From positions 1-64,000 of the forward strand of contig JAJDTQ010000096.1 in assembly GCA_022827045.1 (NCBI GenBank): a DNA stretch of 64,000 nt, given 5' to 3'. The notes under the pieces are model-generated. The model ran no database searches and was not told where the DNA came from. It saw only the letters and a program-made list of their open reading frames with translations. Of this stretch, positions 45,397 through 53,085 are shown piece after piece (the first letter of the stretch is position 1; each line of letters begins with the position of its first letter). The translations under genes were made by a program, and so were the position numbers. The stretch comes from Candidatus Binatia bacterium. Its GTDB lineage: Bacteria; Desulfobacterota_B; Binatia; UBA9968; JAJDTQ01.

Positions 45397-45500
45397 GAAG
45401 CTTTCCGAAGCGACCTGGGGAGCCTTCCGAGGCGACCTGGGAAGCCTTCCGAGGCGGCGCCTCCGTCTCGAATACATACCTTCCGAATACATACCTTCCG
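45397..45500 (+). repeat. two short tandem repeat blocks before bamA
   Basis: Three copies of a 22-23 base unit with consensus GRAGCCTTCCGAGGCGACCTGG in parts (45397-45418, 45419-45440, 45441-45457, the last incomplete), then two perfect copies of AATACATACCTTCCG (45471-45485, 45486-45500). They lie between lolD and the bamA promoter and may be a slippage-prone control region. Confidence 0.8.
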
Positions 45501-45514
45501 GAGGCGGTTGATGC

Positions 45515-45542
45515 TTTACAACGGCGCGGGAACTTGTTAGCA
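45515..45542 (+). promoter_or_regulatory. putative promoter of the bamA-lpx operon
   Basis: TTTACA (45515-45520), 16-base spacer, TTAGCA (45537-45542), about 27 bases before the bamA start. The -10 is imperfect and the call is weaker than for carD or cysK. Confidence 0.4.
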
Positions 45543-45569
45543 GAACACAGGTAAATTCAAGCCGTTTTC

Positions 45570-47951
45570 GTGTACGGGCTCGTGTGGATCACCACCACTA
45601 AAACTGCCGCGGCATTCATCGCCGTCGTGTTCTGGCTGGCGGCGTGGAACGGTTTCGCCGTTGCCGCTTCCCTCGTCAACGAGGTTCGTGTCCAGGGCAA
45701 CCTCAGGGTCGAAGAGGACGCTATCCGGCTGAGCATCCAGGCGCAGCAAGGGCAGTCCTTCGACCAGGATGTGGTGGACCGCGACGTCAAAGCCATCTAC
45801 CGCATGGGCTTTTTCGACGACGTGAGCGCGGATTTCTCCGCCGACGGAATCCTGACCTATACGGTCAAGGAACGGCCTTACGTCAAGCAGGTGGACATAG
45901 TGGGCAACGACAGGGTCTCGACGGAAGATATCGAGGCCGCCCTCGGTATCCGGCCGCGCACGGCCCTGGACGCGAGCCGCCTCCAGGAAGGCCTGCAGCG
46001 GGTGCTGAGGGTCTACAGCGAGGCGGGACACGTCAACACGCGCGTCGACTACGTGCTGACGCCGGAGGAGAACAACCAGACCGTCGTCACCCTGACGATC
46101 ATCGAAGGCAAGACGCTACGGATCAAGAAGATCACTTTCGAGGGCAACCGGGAGTTTTCCGACGACGAGCTCAAGGACGTCATGAACACGAAGGAGGAGT
46201 GGGTCCTCCCGTTCACCACCCGGGGCATCCTGGACCCCGACGTCCTCACCAACGACACCGCGCTGCTGTCCTCCCTCTACTACGATCACGGATTCGTGGA
46301 TCACAAGATCGACGAGCCCATCATCCTGACGCGGGGCGAGGGACTGGAGGTCGTCATCCGGGTACAGGAGGGCGAACGCTACCGGGTCGGCGCCGTGAAG
46401 CTCGGGGGAGATCTGGACGGCGATCCCGCAAGACTGCTGGGAAACGTCAGCCTGACCTCGGGGCAGATCTTCCGCAGGAGCCGACTCCTCAACGACGTAA
46501 CCGCGCTACAACAACGGTACGCCGACCGCGGCTACGCGTTCGCCGAAGTTTCTCCGGTGACCAGGTTCGATTCCCAGGGCCGCCTGGTGAACGTGACCTA
46601 CACCATCAAGCGCGGGCCACCGGTCTTTTTCGACGAGGTGAAGATCGCGGGGAACGTCAAGACGAGAGACAAGGTGATTCGCCGCGAGCTGGAGGTGGCG
46701 GAGAAGGCGCGGTTCTCCTCGGCCAGGATACGGGAGAGCCGGAACGCCCTGTTGCGGACGGGTTTCTTCAAGGACGTCACCGTGTCTACCGAAAAGTCTG
46801 ACGAGAAGGACAAGGTGGACCTGCTGGTCAAGGTCGAGGAGGCGCCTACCGGCACGTTCAGCATCGGCGCCGGCTACAGCACCGCCAGCGCTTTCTCCTT
46901 CCAGACGTCGCTCGAGGAGCGCAACCTGTTCGGAACCGGCAGGCGGGTATCTGCCAACCTGACCCTCAGCAGGGTGGATCAGGACATCGTGCTCAGCCTG
47001 GTGGAGCCGCGCGTCCTGGACAGCCGCGCGGACCTCGGTTTCGACTTCTTCCATACCACCGCGGAATATGCTTCCTGGACCAACCGGCGCAGCGGTTTCG
47101 CCACCCGCGTCAGCGCACCGGTTCGCTATATCCGGCTGCCCTACTTCGGACGGCGCGCGGATATCCTCGACGCCGACTCGCTCGACACGGAGCCGGGCTT
47201 TTCCATCCTGGACCATCTCCACGCGGGCATCGGCTACGAGCTGGTCCGTTCCAAGATCACGGACGTGGACGACGATGCTCCGTCGAGCATCGAGCCCGGT
47301 ACCTCCCTTACCAGCGCCGTCAGGCCGAGGCTCTCGTACGACACGCGCAATCACTTCTTTGTCCCCACCGCGGGCACTCGCTCGGTTATGTCCGTCAAGC
47401 TCGCGGGACTGGGAGGCGACAACCGTTTCATGCGGAGCGACGCCTCGTTGACCTGGTACTATCCCATCTTCAAGAACTTCGAATGGGGCGAGAGTTTCGC
47501 CGTTATGCTGGGCGGTCGAATCGGGTACGCGGCCTCCTGGACCGACCGCGAACTGCCGCTCTTCGAGCGCTACTTCGCCGGTGGAATCAACTCCGTACGT
47601 GGTTTCGAGTACCGCACCCTGGGCCCGCGGGAATGCCCGAACGATGATCCGGACTGTGATGATCCCGAGAATATCGGGGGCAACAAGCAGTTGATCCTGA
47701 AGACGGAGTTGCACTTCCCGATCCTCGACCAGTGGGGGTTCAGGGGCTCGTTGTTCTTCGACCAGGGGCAGGCCTTCGGGCCGTCCGCGAACATCAGCAT
47801 CGAGGACCTCAAGCGCTCGCTGGGTTTGGCGATGCAGTGGCAATCGCCCATTGGCCCGGTAAGGTTGAGCTGGGCATACCCGCTGAACGCCGATCCGTCC
47901 GATCACAAGGAAGTCCTGGGCTTCGCGTTCGGAGCGGTGGGGGGGCTTTGA
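45570..47951 (+). CDS. bamA: outer membrane protein assembly factor BamA
   Basis: A 793-residue Omp85 protein. A signal peptide ends near residue 33 (after FAVA). Five POTRA domains span about residues 35-420, and the 16-stranded beta-barrel fills the rest. The loop 6 motif VRGFEYRTLGPRE lies near residue 677 and is followed by an insertion with a Cys pair and many Asp/Asn (CPNDDPDCDDPEN). The final residues are GAVGGL, so the C-terminal aromatic residue common in outer-membrane barrels is missing. It folds and inserts barrel proteins. The GTG start has only a distant purine stretch. It begins the lipid A operon, followed by skp and lpxD. Confidence 0.95.
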   Translation: MYGLVWITTTKTAAAFIAVVFWLAAWNGFAVAASLVNEVRVQGNLRVEEDAIRLSIQAQQGQSFDQDVVDRDVKAIYRMGFFDDVSADFSADGILTYTVKERPYVKQVDIVGNDRVSTEDIEAALGIRPRTALDASRLQEGLQRVLRVYSEAGHVNTRVDYVLTPEENNQTVVTLTIIEGKTLRIKKITFEGNREFSDDELKDVMNTKEEWVLPFTTRGILDPDVLTNDTALLSSLYYDHGFVDHKIDEPIILTRGEGLEVVIRVQEGERYRVGAVKLGGDLDGDPARLLGNVSLTSGQIFRRSRLLNDVTALQQRYADRGYAFAEVSPVTRFDSQGRLVNVTYTIKRGPPVFFDEVKIAGNVKTRDKVIRRELEVAEKARFSSARIRESRNALLRTGFFKDVTVSTEKSDEKDKVDLLVKVEEAPTGTFSIGAGYSTASAFSFQTSLEERNLFGTGRRVSANLTLSRVDQDIVLSLVEPRVLDSRADLGFDFFHTTAEYASWTNRRSGFATRVSAPVRYIRLPYFGRRADILDADSLDTEPGFSILDHLHAGIGYELVRSKITDVDDDAPSSIEPGTSLTSAVRPRLSYDTRNHFFVPTAGTRSVMSVKLAGLGGDNRFMRSDASLTWYYPIFKNFEWGESFAVMLGGRIGYAASWTDRELPLFERYFAGGINSVRGFEYRTLGPRECPNDDPDCDDPENIGGNKQLILKTELHFPILDQWGFRGSLFFDQGQAFGPSANISIEDLKRSLGLAMQWQSPIGPVRLSWAYPLNADPSDHKEVLGFAFGAVGGL

Positions 47952-47982
47952 CAACGCCGGCACGGGAGGTAGTCTGGTAGTC

Positions 47983-48516
47983 ATGGCGATTCGAATCTTC
48001 CTGGTTGTACTGTTGTCGGCGGCGCTGATCGGTCCGGCGTGGGGTCAGGAGTTGAAGGTCGGCTTCGTGAACCTGCAGAAGGCCATGAGCCAGTCGAAGC
48101 GGGGAAAGGCCGCCCGCGAGACCTTTCGGGCCGACCTCAAGGGTGAGCAGGTTGCACTGGAAAAGGAAAAGGCGGCCATCGAGAAGCAACGAAGGGACCT
48201 GGAGAAGCAGGCCGTGCTGATGAAGCCCAGCGAAAGGGCCAAGGCTCAGCGTCGATTGCAGCTCCGCGCGCGAGACTGGGAACGCAGTATGCGGGACGTG
48301 CGGGAAGAGCTGGCCCTGAGAGAGCGCGAGTTGACCGACGAAATCCTGAAGGACCTGCAAAAGATCATCGGAGAATTGGGCAAGACGGGCAAGTTCACCA
48401 TGATCCTCGAACGAAGCCAGTTGCTCTACACCGACAAGGGGACCGACGTCACCGACGAGGTGATCAAGCTCTACAACGAGCGTTACCAGAACAAGCCCGT
48501 CGACAAGAACAGGTGA
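47983..48516 (+). CDS. skp: OmpH/Skp-family periplasmic chaperone
   Basis: A 177-residue periplasmic protein. The signal peptide ends in PAWGQ near residue 21. The mature protein begins LKVGFVNLQKAM, the Skp/OmpH strand, then has a long alpha-helical coiled-coil hairpin (about residues 45-130) rich in Lys/Glu/Arg, and a short C-terminal helix/strand (FTMILERSQLLYTDKGTDVTDEVI in part) typical of the family. The trimer would hold unfolded outer-membrane proteins. Standard position between bamA and lpxD. GGGAGG lies 13 bases before the ATG. The stop overlaps the GTG of lpxD. Confidence 0.93.
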   Translation: MAIRIFLVVLLSAALIGPAWGQELKVGFVNLQKAMSQSKRGKAARETFRADLKGEQVALEKEKAAIEKQRRDLEKQAVLMKPSERAKAQRRLQLRARDWERSMRDVREELALRERELTDEILKDLQKIIGELGKTGKFTMILERSQLLYTDKGTDVTDEVIKLYNERYQNKPVDKNR

Positions 48517-49550
48517 CGAGCCCAGGCAAATCGCTCGCGGACCTCGCCGAGTTGGTCGGCGGACGGGTGATCGGCGACCCTGACGTGACCATCGAGAGGG
48601 TGGCGTCCATCGAGGACGCGGGTCCGGGAGACATCACCTTTGTCGGCCATCCGCGGTACCGGCGGTTCCTCGCTTCCTGCAGGGCCAGCGCGGTGATCGT
48701 GGCCGACGAGCCGTCAGGCGCCGCCGCCCTGACCCTGCTGCGGGTCGACGATCCCTACCGCGCGTTCGCCCGGATCCACGGACTGTTCAATCCTCCGCCG
48801 GCGCACGACGCCGCCATCAGCCCCTTGGCCGCCATCGATTCGACGGCCGCCATCGGCACGGAAGTCGCCGTCTATCCGCATTGCTACGTGGGCAGGAACG
48901 CCAGGGTCGGGGCGGGGACGGTGCTCATGTCCGGGGTGACCATCGGCGCTGGAGCGCAGGTAGGCGAGGACTGCGTGCTCCATCCCAACGTGACGGTGGA
49001 GGACCGCTGCCGCATCGGCGACGGGGTCGTTCTCCACGCGGGGGTCGTGATCGGGAGCGACGGGTTCGGCTACGCCGGGCACGGCCCGGCGCGGCTCAAA
49101 GTGCCCCAGGCGGGCATCGTGGAGATCGCCGACGGCGTGGAGATCGGCGCCAACACCACCGTGGATCGAGCCACCATCGGCAGCACCCGGATCGGGGCCG
49201 GGACGAAGATCGATAATCTCGTGCAGATCGGGCACAATGTGGTGGTTGGCCAGCGTTGTCTGATCGTAGCCCAGACCGGCATTGCGGGCAGTGCGGTCCT
49301 GGGCGACGACGTGGTAGTCGCCGGACAGGCCGGCATCAGCGATCACGTGGAGGTCGGTGACAGGTCGATCATCGGACCCAAGAGCAACGTCCTGCAGTCG
49401 GTTCCCCCGGGGTCCGTGCTGTCCGGTCTCGTGGAGGCCGCCCCTCACAAGCAATGGCTCCGGGCCATGCGGCTCCTGCCGAAGCTGCCCGCGCTGTGGC
49501 GGCGGGTTGCCGAGATCGAGCGCAGCATCCGGGGGGCGCGGCAGGACTAG
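48513..49550 (+). CDS. lpxD: UDP-3-O-(3-hydroxyacyl)glucosamine N-acyltransferase
   Basis: A 345-residue left-handed beta-helix acyltransferase. The N-terminal uridine-binding domain (residues 1-100) has IEDAGPGDITFVGHPRY. The helix runs through many hexapeptide repeats (about 110-300), with GSDGFGYAGHG and the catalytic His in QIGHNVVVG near residue 235. The C-terminal helix (about 310-345) closes the fold. It adds the second 3-hydroxyacyl chain in lipid A synthesis. The GTG start overlaps the skp stop (GTGA). Followed by fabZ; lpxA, which usually comes next, is missing. Confidence 0.95.
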   Translation: MTSPGKSLADLAELVGGRVIGDPDVTIERVASIEDAGPGDITFVGHPRYRRFLASCRASAVIVADEPSGAAALTLLRVDDPYRAFARIHGLFNPPPAHDAAISPLAAIDSTAAIGTEVAVYPHCYVGRNARVGAGTVLMSGVTIGAGAQVGEDCVLHPNVTVEDRCRIGDGVVLHAGVVIGSDGFGYAGHGPARLKVPQAGIVEIADGVEIGANTTVDRATIGSTRIGAGTKIDNLVQIGHNVVVGQRCLIVAQTGIAGSAVLGDDVVVAGQAGISDHVEVGDRSIIGPKSNVLQSVPPGSVLSGLVEAAPHKQWLRAMRLLPKLPALWRRVAEIERSIRGARQD

Positions 49551-49607
49551 CGCGGGGTCTCCCGGACGGCGGGTCCGGGGCGCTATGCCAGGGAGTATCG
49601 CGAAGAC

Positions 49608-50036
49608 ATGATGGACGTAACCGAGATACGCAAGCTGATCCCTCATCGATACCCGTTCCTCCTGCTGGATCGAATCGTCGAGCTCGAGCCCAACCGACGC
49701 ATCGTGGGGATCAAGAACGTCACCATCAACGAAAGCTTCTTTCAGGGTCATTTCCCCGACAAGCCGATCATGCCGGGCGTGCTGATCTGCGAGGCCATGG
49801 CGCAGGTGGGCGCGGTCTTGGCAAGGTGCAGCAATCAGGACTCGGACAAGGTCTTCGTCCTGACAGGCCTCGACGGGGCGCGCTTCAAGCAGCCGGTGGA
49901 ACCCGGCGACCAGCTCAGGATCGAGCTGGAGATTACCCGGCGTCGCAAGCACTACTGGCGCCTTGCCGCCCACGTGACGGTGGACGGCAAGCAGGTGGCC
50001 GAGGCGCAACTGTCCGCGATGGAGATGGCGGTCTGA
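49608..50036 (+). CDS. fabZ: 3-hydroxyacyl-[acyl-carrier-protein] dehydratase FabZ
   Basis: A 142-residue hotdog-fold dehydratase. The N-terminal IPHRYPFLLLDRI, the catalytic His in GHFPDKPIMPG (near residue 48) and catalytic Glu in GVLICEAMAQ (near residue 62) are all present. It dehydrates 3-hydroxyacyl-ACP and competes with the lipid A acyltransferases for substrate, which explains its place after lpxD. Two adjacent ATGs (49608 and 49611) are possible starts. The gap to lpxI is only 50 bases and contains nothing but a 14-codon ORF. Confidence 0.96.
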   Translation: MMDVTEIRKLIPHRYPFLLLDRIVELEPNRRIVGIKNVTINESFFQGHFPDKPIMPGVLICEAMAQVGAVLARCSNQDSDKVFVLTGLDGARFKQPVEPGDQLRIELEITRRRKHYWRLAAHVTVDGKQVAEAQLSAMEMAV

Positions 50037-50086
50037 AGGCGAATGGTCCGCTTCGTGGAAGGGCCGCGCCGCGGAGTCTGCCGCTG

Positions 50087-50929
50087 ATGGAAAACGTCGG
50101 GGAAATCGCCGTGGACAAGGTGGGTTTGATCGCCGGCAGCGGCCGGTTTCCCGTGATATTCGCCCAGAACGCCCGGGACATCGGGGTCCGGGTGATCGCG
50201 GTGGCGCACCGTGGCGAGACCGCCGAGGAGATCGAGCAGTTCGCGGAGGACGTTACCTGGATTCGGGTGGGGCAGCTCGGCAAGATCATCCGCACTTTCC
50301 AAAAGGCCGAGGTCCGCAACGCCGTGATGGCCGGTGGTATCCGCAAGGCGCGCATGTTTTCGAACTTCCGGCCCGATCCCAGGGGCCTGGCGCTGCTGGC
50401 CCGCGTGAGGAGCCGCGACGACGACCAGTTGCTGAGGGGCGTGGCGGCGGAGCTCGAGCGGGAGGGGATCCGCGTCCTGGAATCGACGCTTTTCCTGGAA
50501 CGGATCATTCCGGCCGAGCCGGGCGTGCTCACCCGCACCCACCCCAGTCCGGAACAATGGCAGGACGTGCGCACGGGCATCCCCCTGGCCAAGACCCTGG
50601 GCCGGATAGGAATCGGCCAGACGCTGGTGCTGAAGGATGGCGTCATCCTCGCGGTGGAGGCCATCGAGGGTACGGACGCCGCCATACGGCGCGGAGGAGG
50701 GATCGCCGACGGCCCGGTGGTGGTGGTGAAGATGAGCAAGCCGCAGCAGGATCTACGCTTCGACGTGCCCGCCATCGGTCCCGGCACCATCGAGGTGTTG
50801 AAGGAGGTCGGAGGGGGGGTGCTGGCCGTCGAGCGACGCCGGTCGATCCTCCTGGACAGGGAAACTCTGCTCGCGACCGCGGACGATGCCGGAATCGCGG
50901 TGGTCGCGGTGGAGCCGGAACCCGAATGA
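50087..50929 (+). CDS. lpxI: UDP-2,3-diacylglucosamine pyrophosphatase LpxI
   Basis: A 280-residue LpxI (DUF1009) protein, the alternative to LpxH that makes lipid X. The N-terminal domain begins GLIAGSGRFPVIFAQNAR and contains GQLGKIIRTFQKAEV and MAGGIRKARMF. The C-terminal domain has the expected GQTLVLKDGVILAVEAIEGTDAAIRRG (in part), followed by VVVVKMSKPQQDLRFDVPAIGPGTIE in part, containing the catalytic Asp region of the family. A GTG at 50111 gives the canonical short N-terminus and has GGGGA at good spacing, so either start is possible. The stop codon overlaps the next gene (ATGA). Confidence 0.94.
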   Translation: MENVGEIAVDKVGLIAGSGRFPVIFAQNARDIGVRVIAVAHRGETAEEIEQFAEDVTWIRVGQLGKIIRTFQKAEVRNAVMAGGIRKARMFSNFRPDPRGLALLARVRSRDDDQLLRGVAAELEREGIRVLESTLFLERIIPAEPGVLTRTHPSPEQWQDVRTGIPLAKTLGRIGIGQTLVLKDGVILAVEAIEGTDAAIRRGGGIADGPVVVVKMSKPQQDLRFDVPAIGPGTIEVLKEVGGGVLAVERRRSILLDRETLLATADDAGIAVVAVEPEPE

Positions 50930-51858
50930 ACGAACCGAAGCCCATAGAGGTGGGCGTGGTCGGAGTCGGCTACGCGGGCAGCCTCCACACGGCCAAGTAC
51001 GCCGATCTGCCCGGGGCCAGACTCGTGGCCGTGGCCGACATCGATGAACGGCGTGCTCGCGAAACCGGCGAGCTCTACCAGGTGCCCGGCGTCACGGACT
51101 ATCGTGATCTTCTGGACAAGGTCCGTTGCGTCAGCGTCGCCGTTCCCACGGGCCAGCACTACCGCGTGGCCCGGGAGTTCCTGGAGGCGGGGATCGACGT
51201 GCTGGTGGAGAAGCCCATAACCTCCACGGTTGCCGATGGGCGGAAGTTGGTGGATCTGGCGCGGAAGAAAGGCTGTATTCTCCAGGTGGGGCACCTGGAA
51301 CGGTTCAATCCGGTGGTGCGCGAGTTGAGCCGGTTCATCGAGGCGCCGAAGTTCGTCGAATGCCACCGCCTGGCGCCCTTCGTGACAAGGGGAACCGACG
51401 TGGACGTGGTGCTGGACCTGATGATCCACGACATCGACATCATCGCCAGCCTGGTGCACGCGCCGGTGGCCGCCATCGACGCCAACGGCGTCGCCGTGAT
51501 CACCGACAAGCCGGACATCGCCAACGCGCGCATTCGATTCGGCGACGGCTGCGTGGCCAACGTGACCGCGAGCCGGGTATCGATGAAACGCGAACGGAAG
51601 ATCCGCTTCTTTCAGTCGGATACGTACATCTCCCTGGATTACGACGCCAAGACGGCCGAGGTGTACCGCATGGAGGACCGCAGCCAGGGCTGGGCGGGAA
51701 TCCGGGGACAGATGATCGCCACGGAGAACGGCGATGCCCTTCGGGATCAGATAGAATCCTTCCTGGAGTCGGTGGCTACCCGCAAGGATCCGGTGGTGAG
51801 TGGTGAGGACGGGCTGCACGCGCTCCAGATTGCATCGGCGATCAGCGAGCGGCTGTAA
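50926..51858 (+). CDS. Gfo/Idh/MocA-family oxidoreductase in the lipid A operon (GnnA candidate)
   Basis: A 310-residue NAD-dependent oxidoreductase. The Rossmann motif GVVGVGYAGSLHTAKYADLP (in part) is at residues 9-28, the family Lys is in EKPITSTVADG near residue 95, and the C-terminal alpha/beta domain holds DLMIHDIDII with the substrate-contacting His near residue 168. It is coupled to lpxI and lpxB by ATGA and TAATG overlaps, so it is a core member of the lipid A operon. In Acidithiobacillus, GnnA of this family lies between lpx genes and oxidises UDP-GlcNAc at C3 so that GnnB can aminate it. That role here is an inference from position. Confidence 0.88.
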   Translation: MNEPKPIEVGVVGVGYAGSLHTAKYADLPGARLVAVADIDERRARETGELYQVPGVTDYRDLLDKVRCVSVAVPTGQHYRVAREFLEAGIDVLVEKPITSTVADGRKLVDLARKKGCILQVGHLERFNPVVRELSRFIEAPKFVECHRLAPFVTRGTDVDVVLDLMIHDIDIIASLVHAPVAAIDANGVAVITDKPDIANARIRFGDGCVANVTASRVSMKRERKIRFFQSDTYISLDYDAKTAEVYRMEDRSQGWAGIRGQMIATENGDALRDQIESFLESVATRKDPVVSGEDGLHALQIASAISERL

Positions 51859-53042
51859 TGGCTCGTGATTCGCGCGCGGATCGGCGGCCGTCGGAAGTGA
51901 TGCTGGTGGCCGGAGAAGCCTCGGGAGATGCCCGGGGAGCGGAACTGGTGCGCAACCTGCGGCAGCGGGACCCCTCGGTGCAGTTCTTCGGCATGGGCGG
52001 CGCCGACCTCCGGCAAGCCGGCATGCGGGTCATCTACGACGTCGCGAGAGTCGCGAGCGTGGGCTTCTCGGAGCTGTTCGGGAATCTCCGCCATATCTGG
52101 CAGGCTTACCGGGCGCTGCGGCGGCAACTGGTCGAAGGTCGGCCGTCGTTGCTGATCCTGATCGATTTTCCGGAGTTCAACATGCGTCTGGCGCGCATCG
52201 CGCGGCGCCACGGCATTTCCGTCCTCTACTACATCAGCCCGCAAATCTGGGCATGGCGCCGCTACCGGGTCAGGCAGATCGCCGCGAGCGTGGATGCCAT
52301 GGCCGTCGTCTTCCCCTTCGAGGCGGACCTCTACAAGGCCGTGGGCGTGGGTGCGGTCTCCTTTGTCGGACACCCGCTGGTGGACGTCGTGAAGCCCGAC
52401 CAGGACCGGCGGACGAGTCTTCAGGCAGCCGGTCTGGATGACGGGAAGCTCACGGTGGCGATGATGCCCGGGAGCCGCAGGAAAGAGGTCGCGTCGCTCC
52501 TCGGCCCCATGCTCGAGGCGGCCCGGGTGCTCACTCGGGAACAGGACGTGCAGTTTCTCCTGATCCGCGCCAGCACCATCGAGAGAAGCGAGCTGGAACG
52601 GGAGGTGGCCGGCTCGCCTGTCGAGGTTCGCGTCGTGGAGGGTGACACGTACAACATGCTGGCGGCGGCGGATTTCGTATGGGTGGCCTCGGGCACTGCC
52701 ACGCTGGAGGCGGGGCTCTTGGGGAAACCCATGGTGATCACCTATCGCCTGTCGCCCTTGAGTTATTGGCTGGGGCGTTTGCTGATTCGCGTGGATCACA
52801 TCGGCATGGTCAACATCATCGCCGGCGAGAGGATCGTGCCGGAGCTGATTCAAAAGGACGTCACCGCCGACAGGATTCTGGCCGAGACCAGGCGGATGCT
52901 CCAACCGGAAGTCAACCGCGCCGTGGTCCGGAAGTTGGAGGCGGTGCGAGAGCGGCTGGGTCCTCCCGGGGCGCCCGGACGCGTGGCGGACATGGCCATG
53001 TCGTTGCTGGCCCGGAGCGGGGCTGGGAGTCTGTCCGAGTAG
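51858..53042 (+). CDS. lpxB: lipid-A-disaccharide synthase
   Basis: A 394-residue GT-B glycosyltransferase (family 19). Visible motifs are VAGEASGDARGAELVRNLR near residue 18, FGMGGADLRQAGM near residue 47, LILIDFPEFNMRLA, YYISPQIWAWR near residue 126, and the C-terminal nucleotide-sugar site VASGTATLEAGLLGKPMVITYR (in part) near residue 278. It joins lipid X to UDP-2,3-diacylglucosamine at the inner membrane. The ATG overlaps the preceding stop by one base. All hallmark residues are present. A 43-base repeat-containing gap separates it from msbA. Confidence 0.96.
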   Translation: MARDSRADRRPSEVMLVAGEASGDARGAELVRNLRQRDPSVQFFGMGGADLRQAGMRVIYDVARVASVGFSELFGNLRHIWQAYRALRRQLVEGRPSLLILIDFPEFNMRLARIARRHGISVLYYISPQIWAWRRYRVRQIAASVDAMAVVFPFEADLYKAVGVGAVSFVGHPLVDVVKPDQDRRTSLQAAGLDDGKLTVAMMPGSRRKEVASLLGPMLEAARVLTREQDVQFLLIRASTIERSELEREVAGSPVEVRVVEGDTYNMLAAADFVWVASGTATLEAGLLGKPMVITYRLSPLSYWLGRLLIRVDHIGMVNIIAGERIVPELIQKDVTADRILAETRRMLQPEVNRAVVRKLEAVRERLGPPGAPGRVADMAMSLLARSGAGSLSE

Positions 53043-53051
53043 TCGAATTTC

Positions 53052-53074
53052 AGGGGGCGACCCCGGGTCGCTCC
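53052..53074. repeat. REP-like repeat between lpxB and msbA
   Basis: AGGGGGCGACCCCGGGTCGC then TCC, a hairpin with GGCGACC/GGGTCGC arms, of the same type as at 34901-34930 and 37641-37726. Confidence 0.55.
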
Positions 53075-53085
53075 AGGGCATCGAG

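Noticed and set aside
45397..45500. Tandem repeats as a possible CRISPR array
   Set aside because: There are only two or three contiguous copies with no spacers and no cas genes nearby.
50043..50087. A 14-codon ORF between fabZ and lpxI as a possible lpxA remnant
   Set aside because: Its residues do not resemble the LpxA N-terminus and it is too short to judge.
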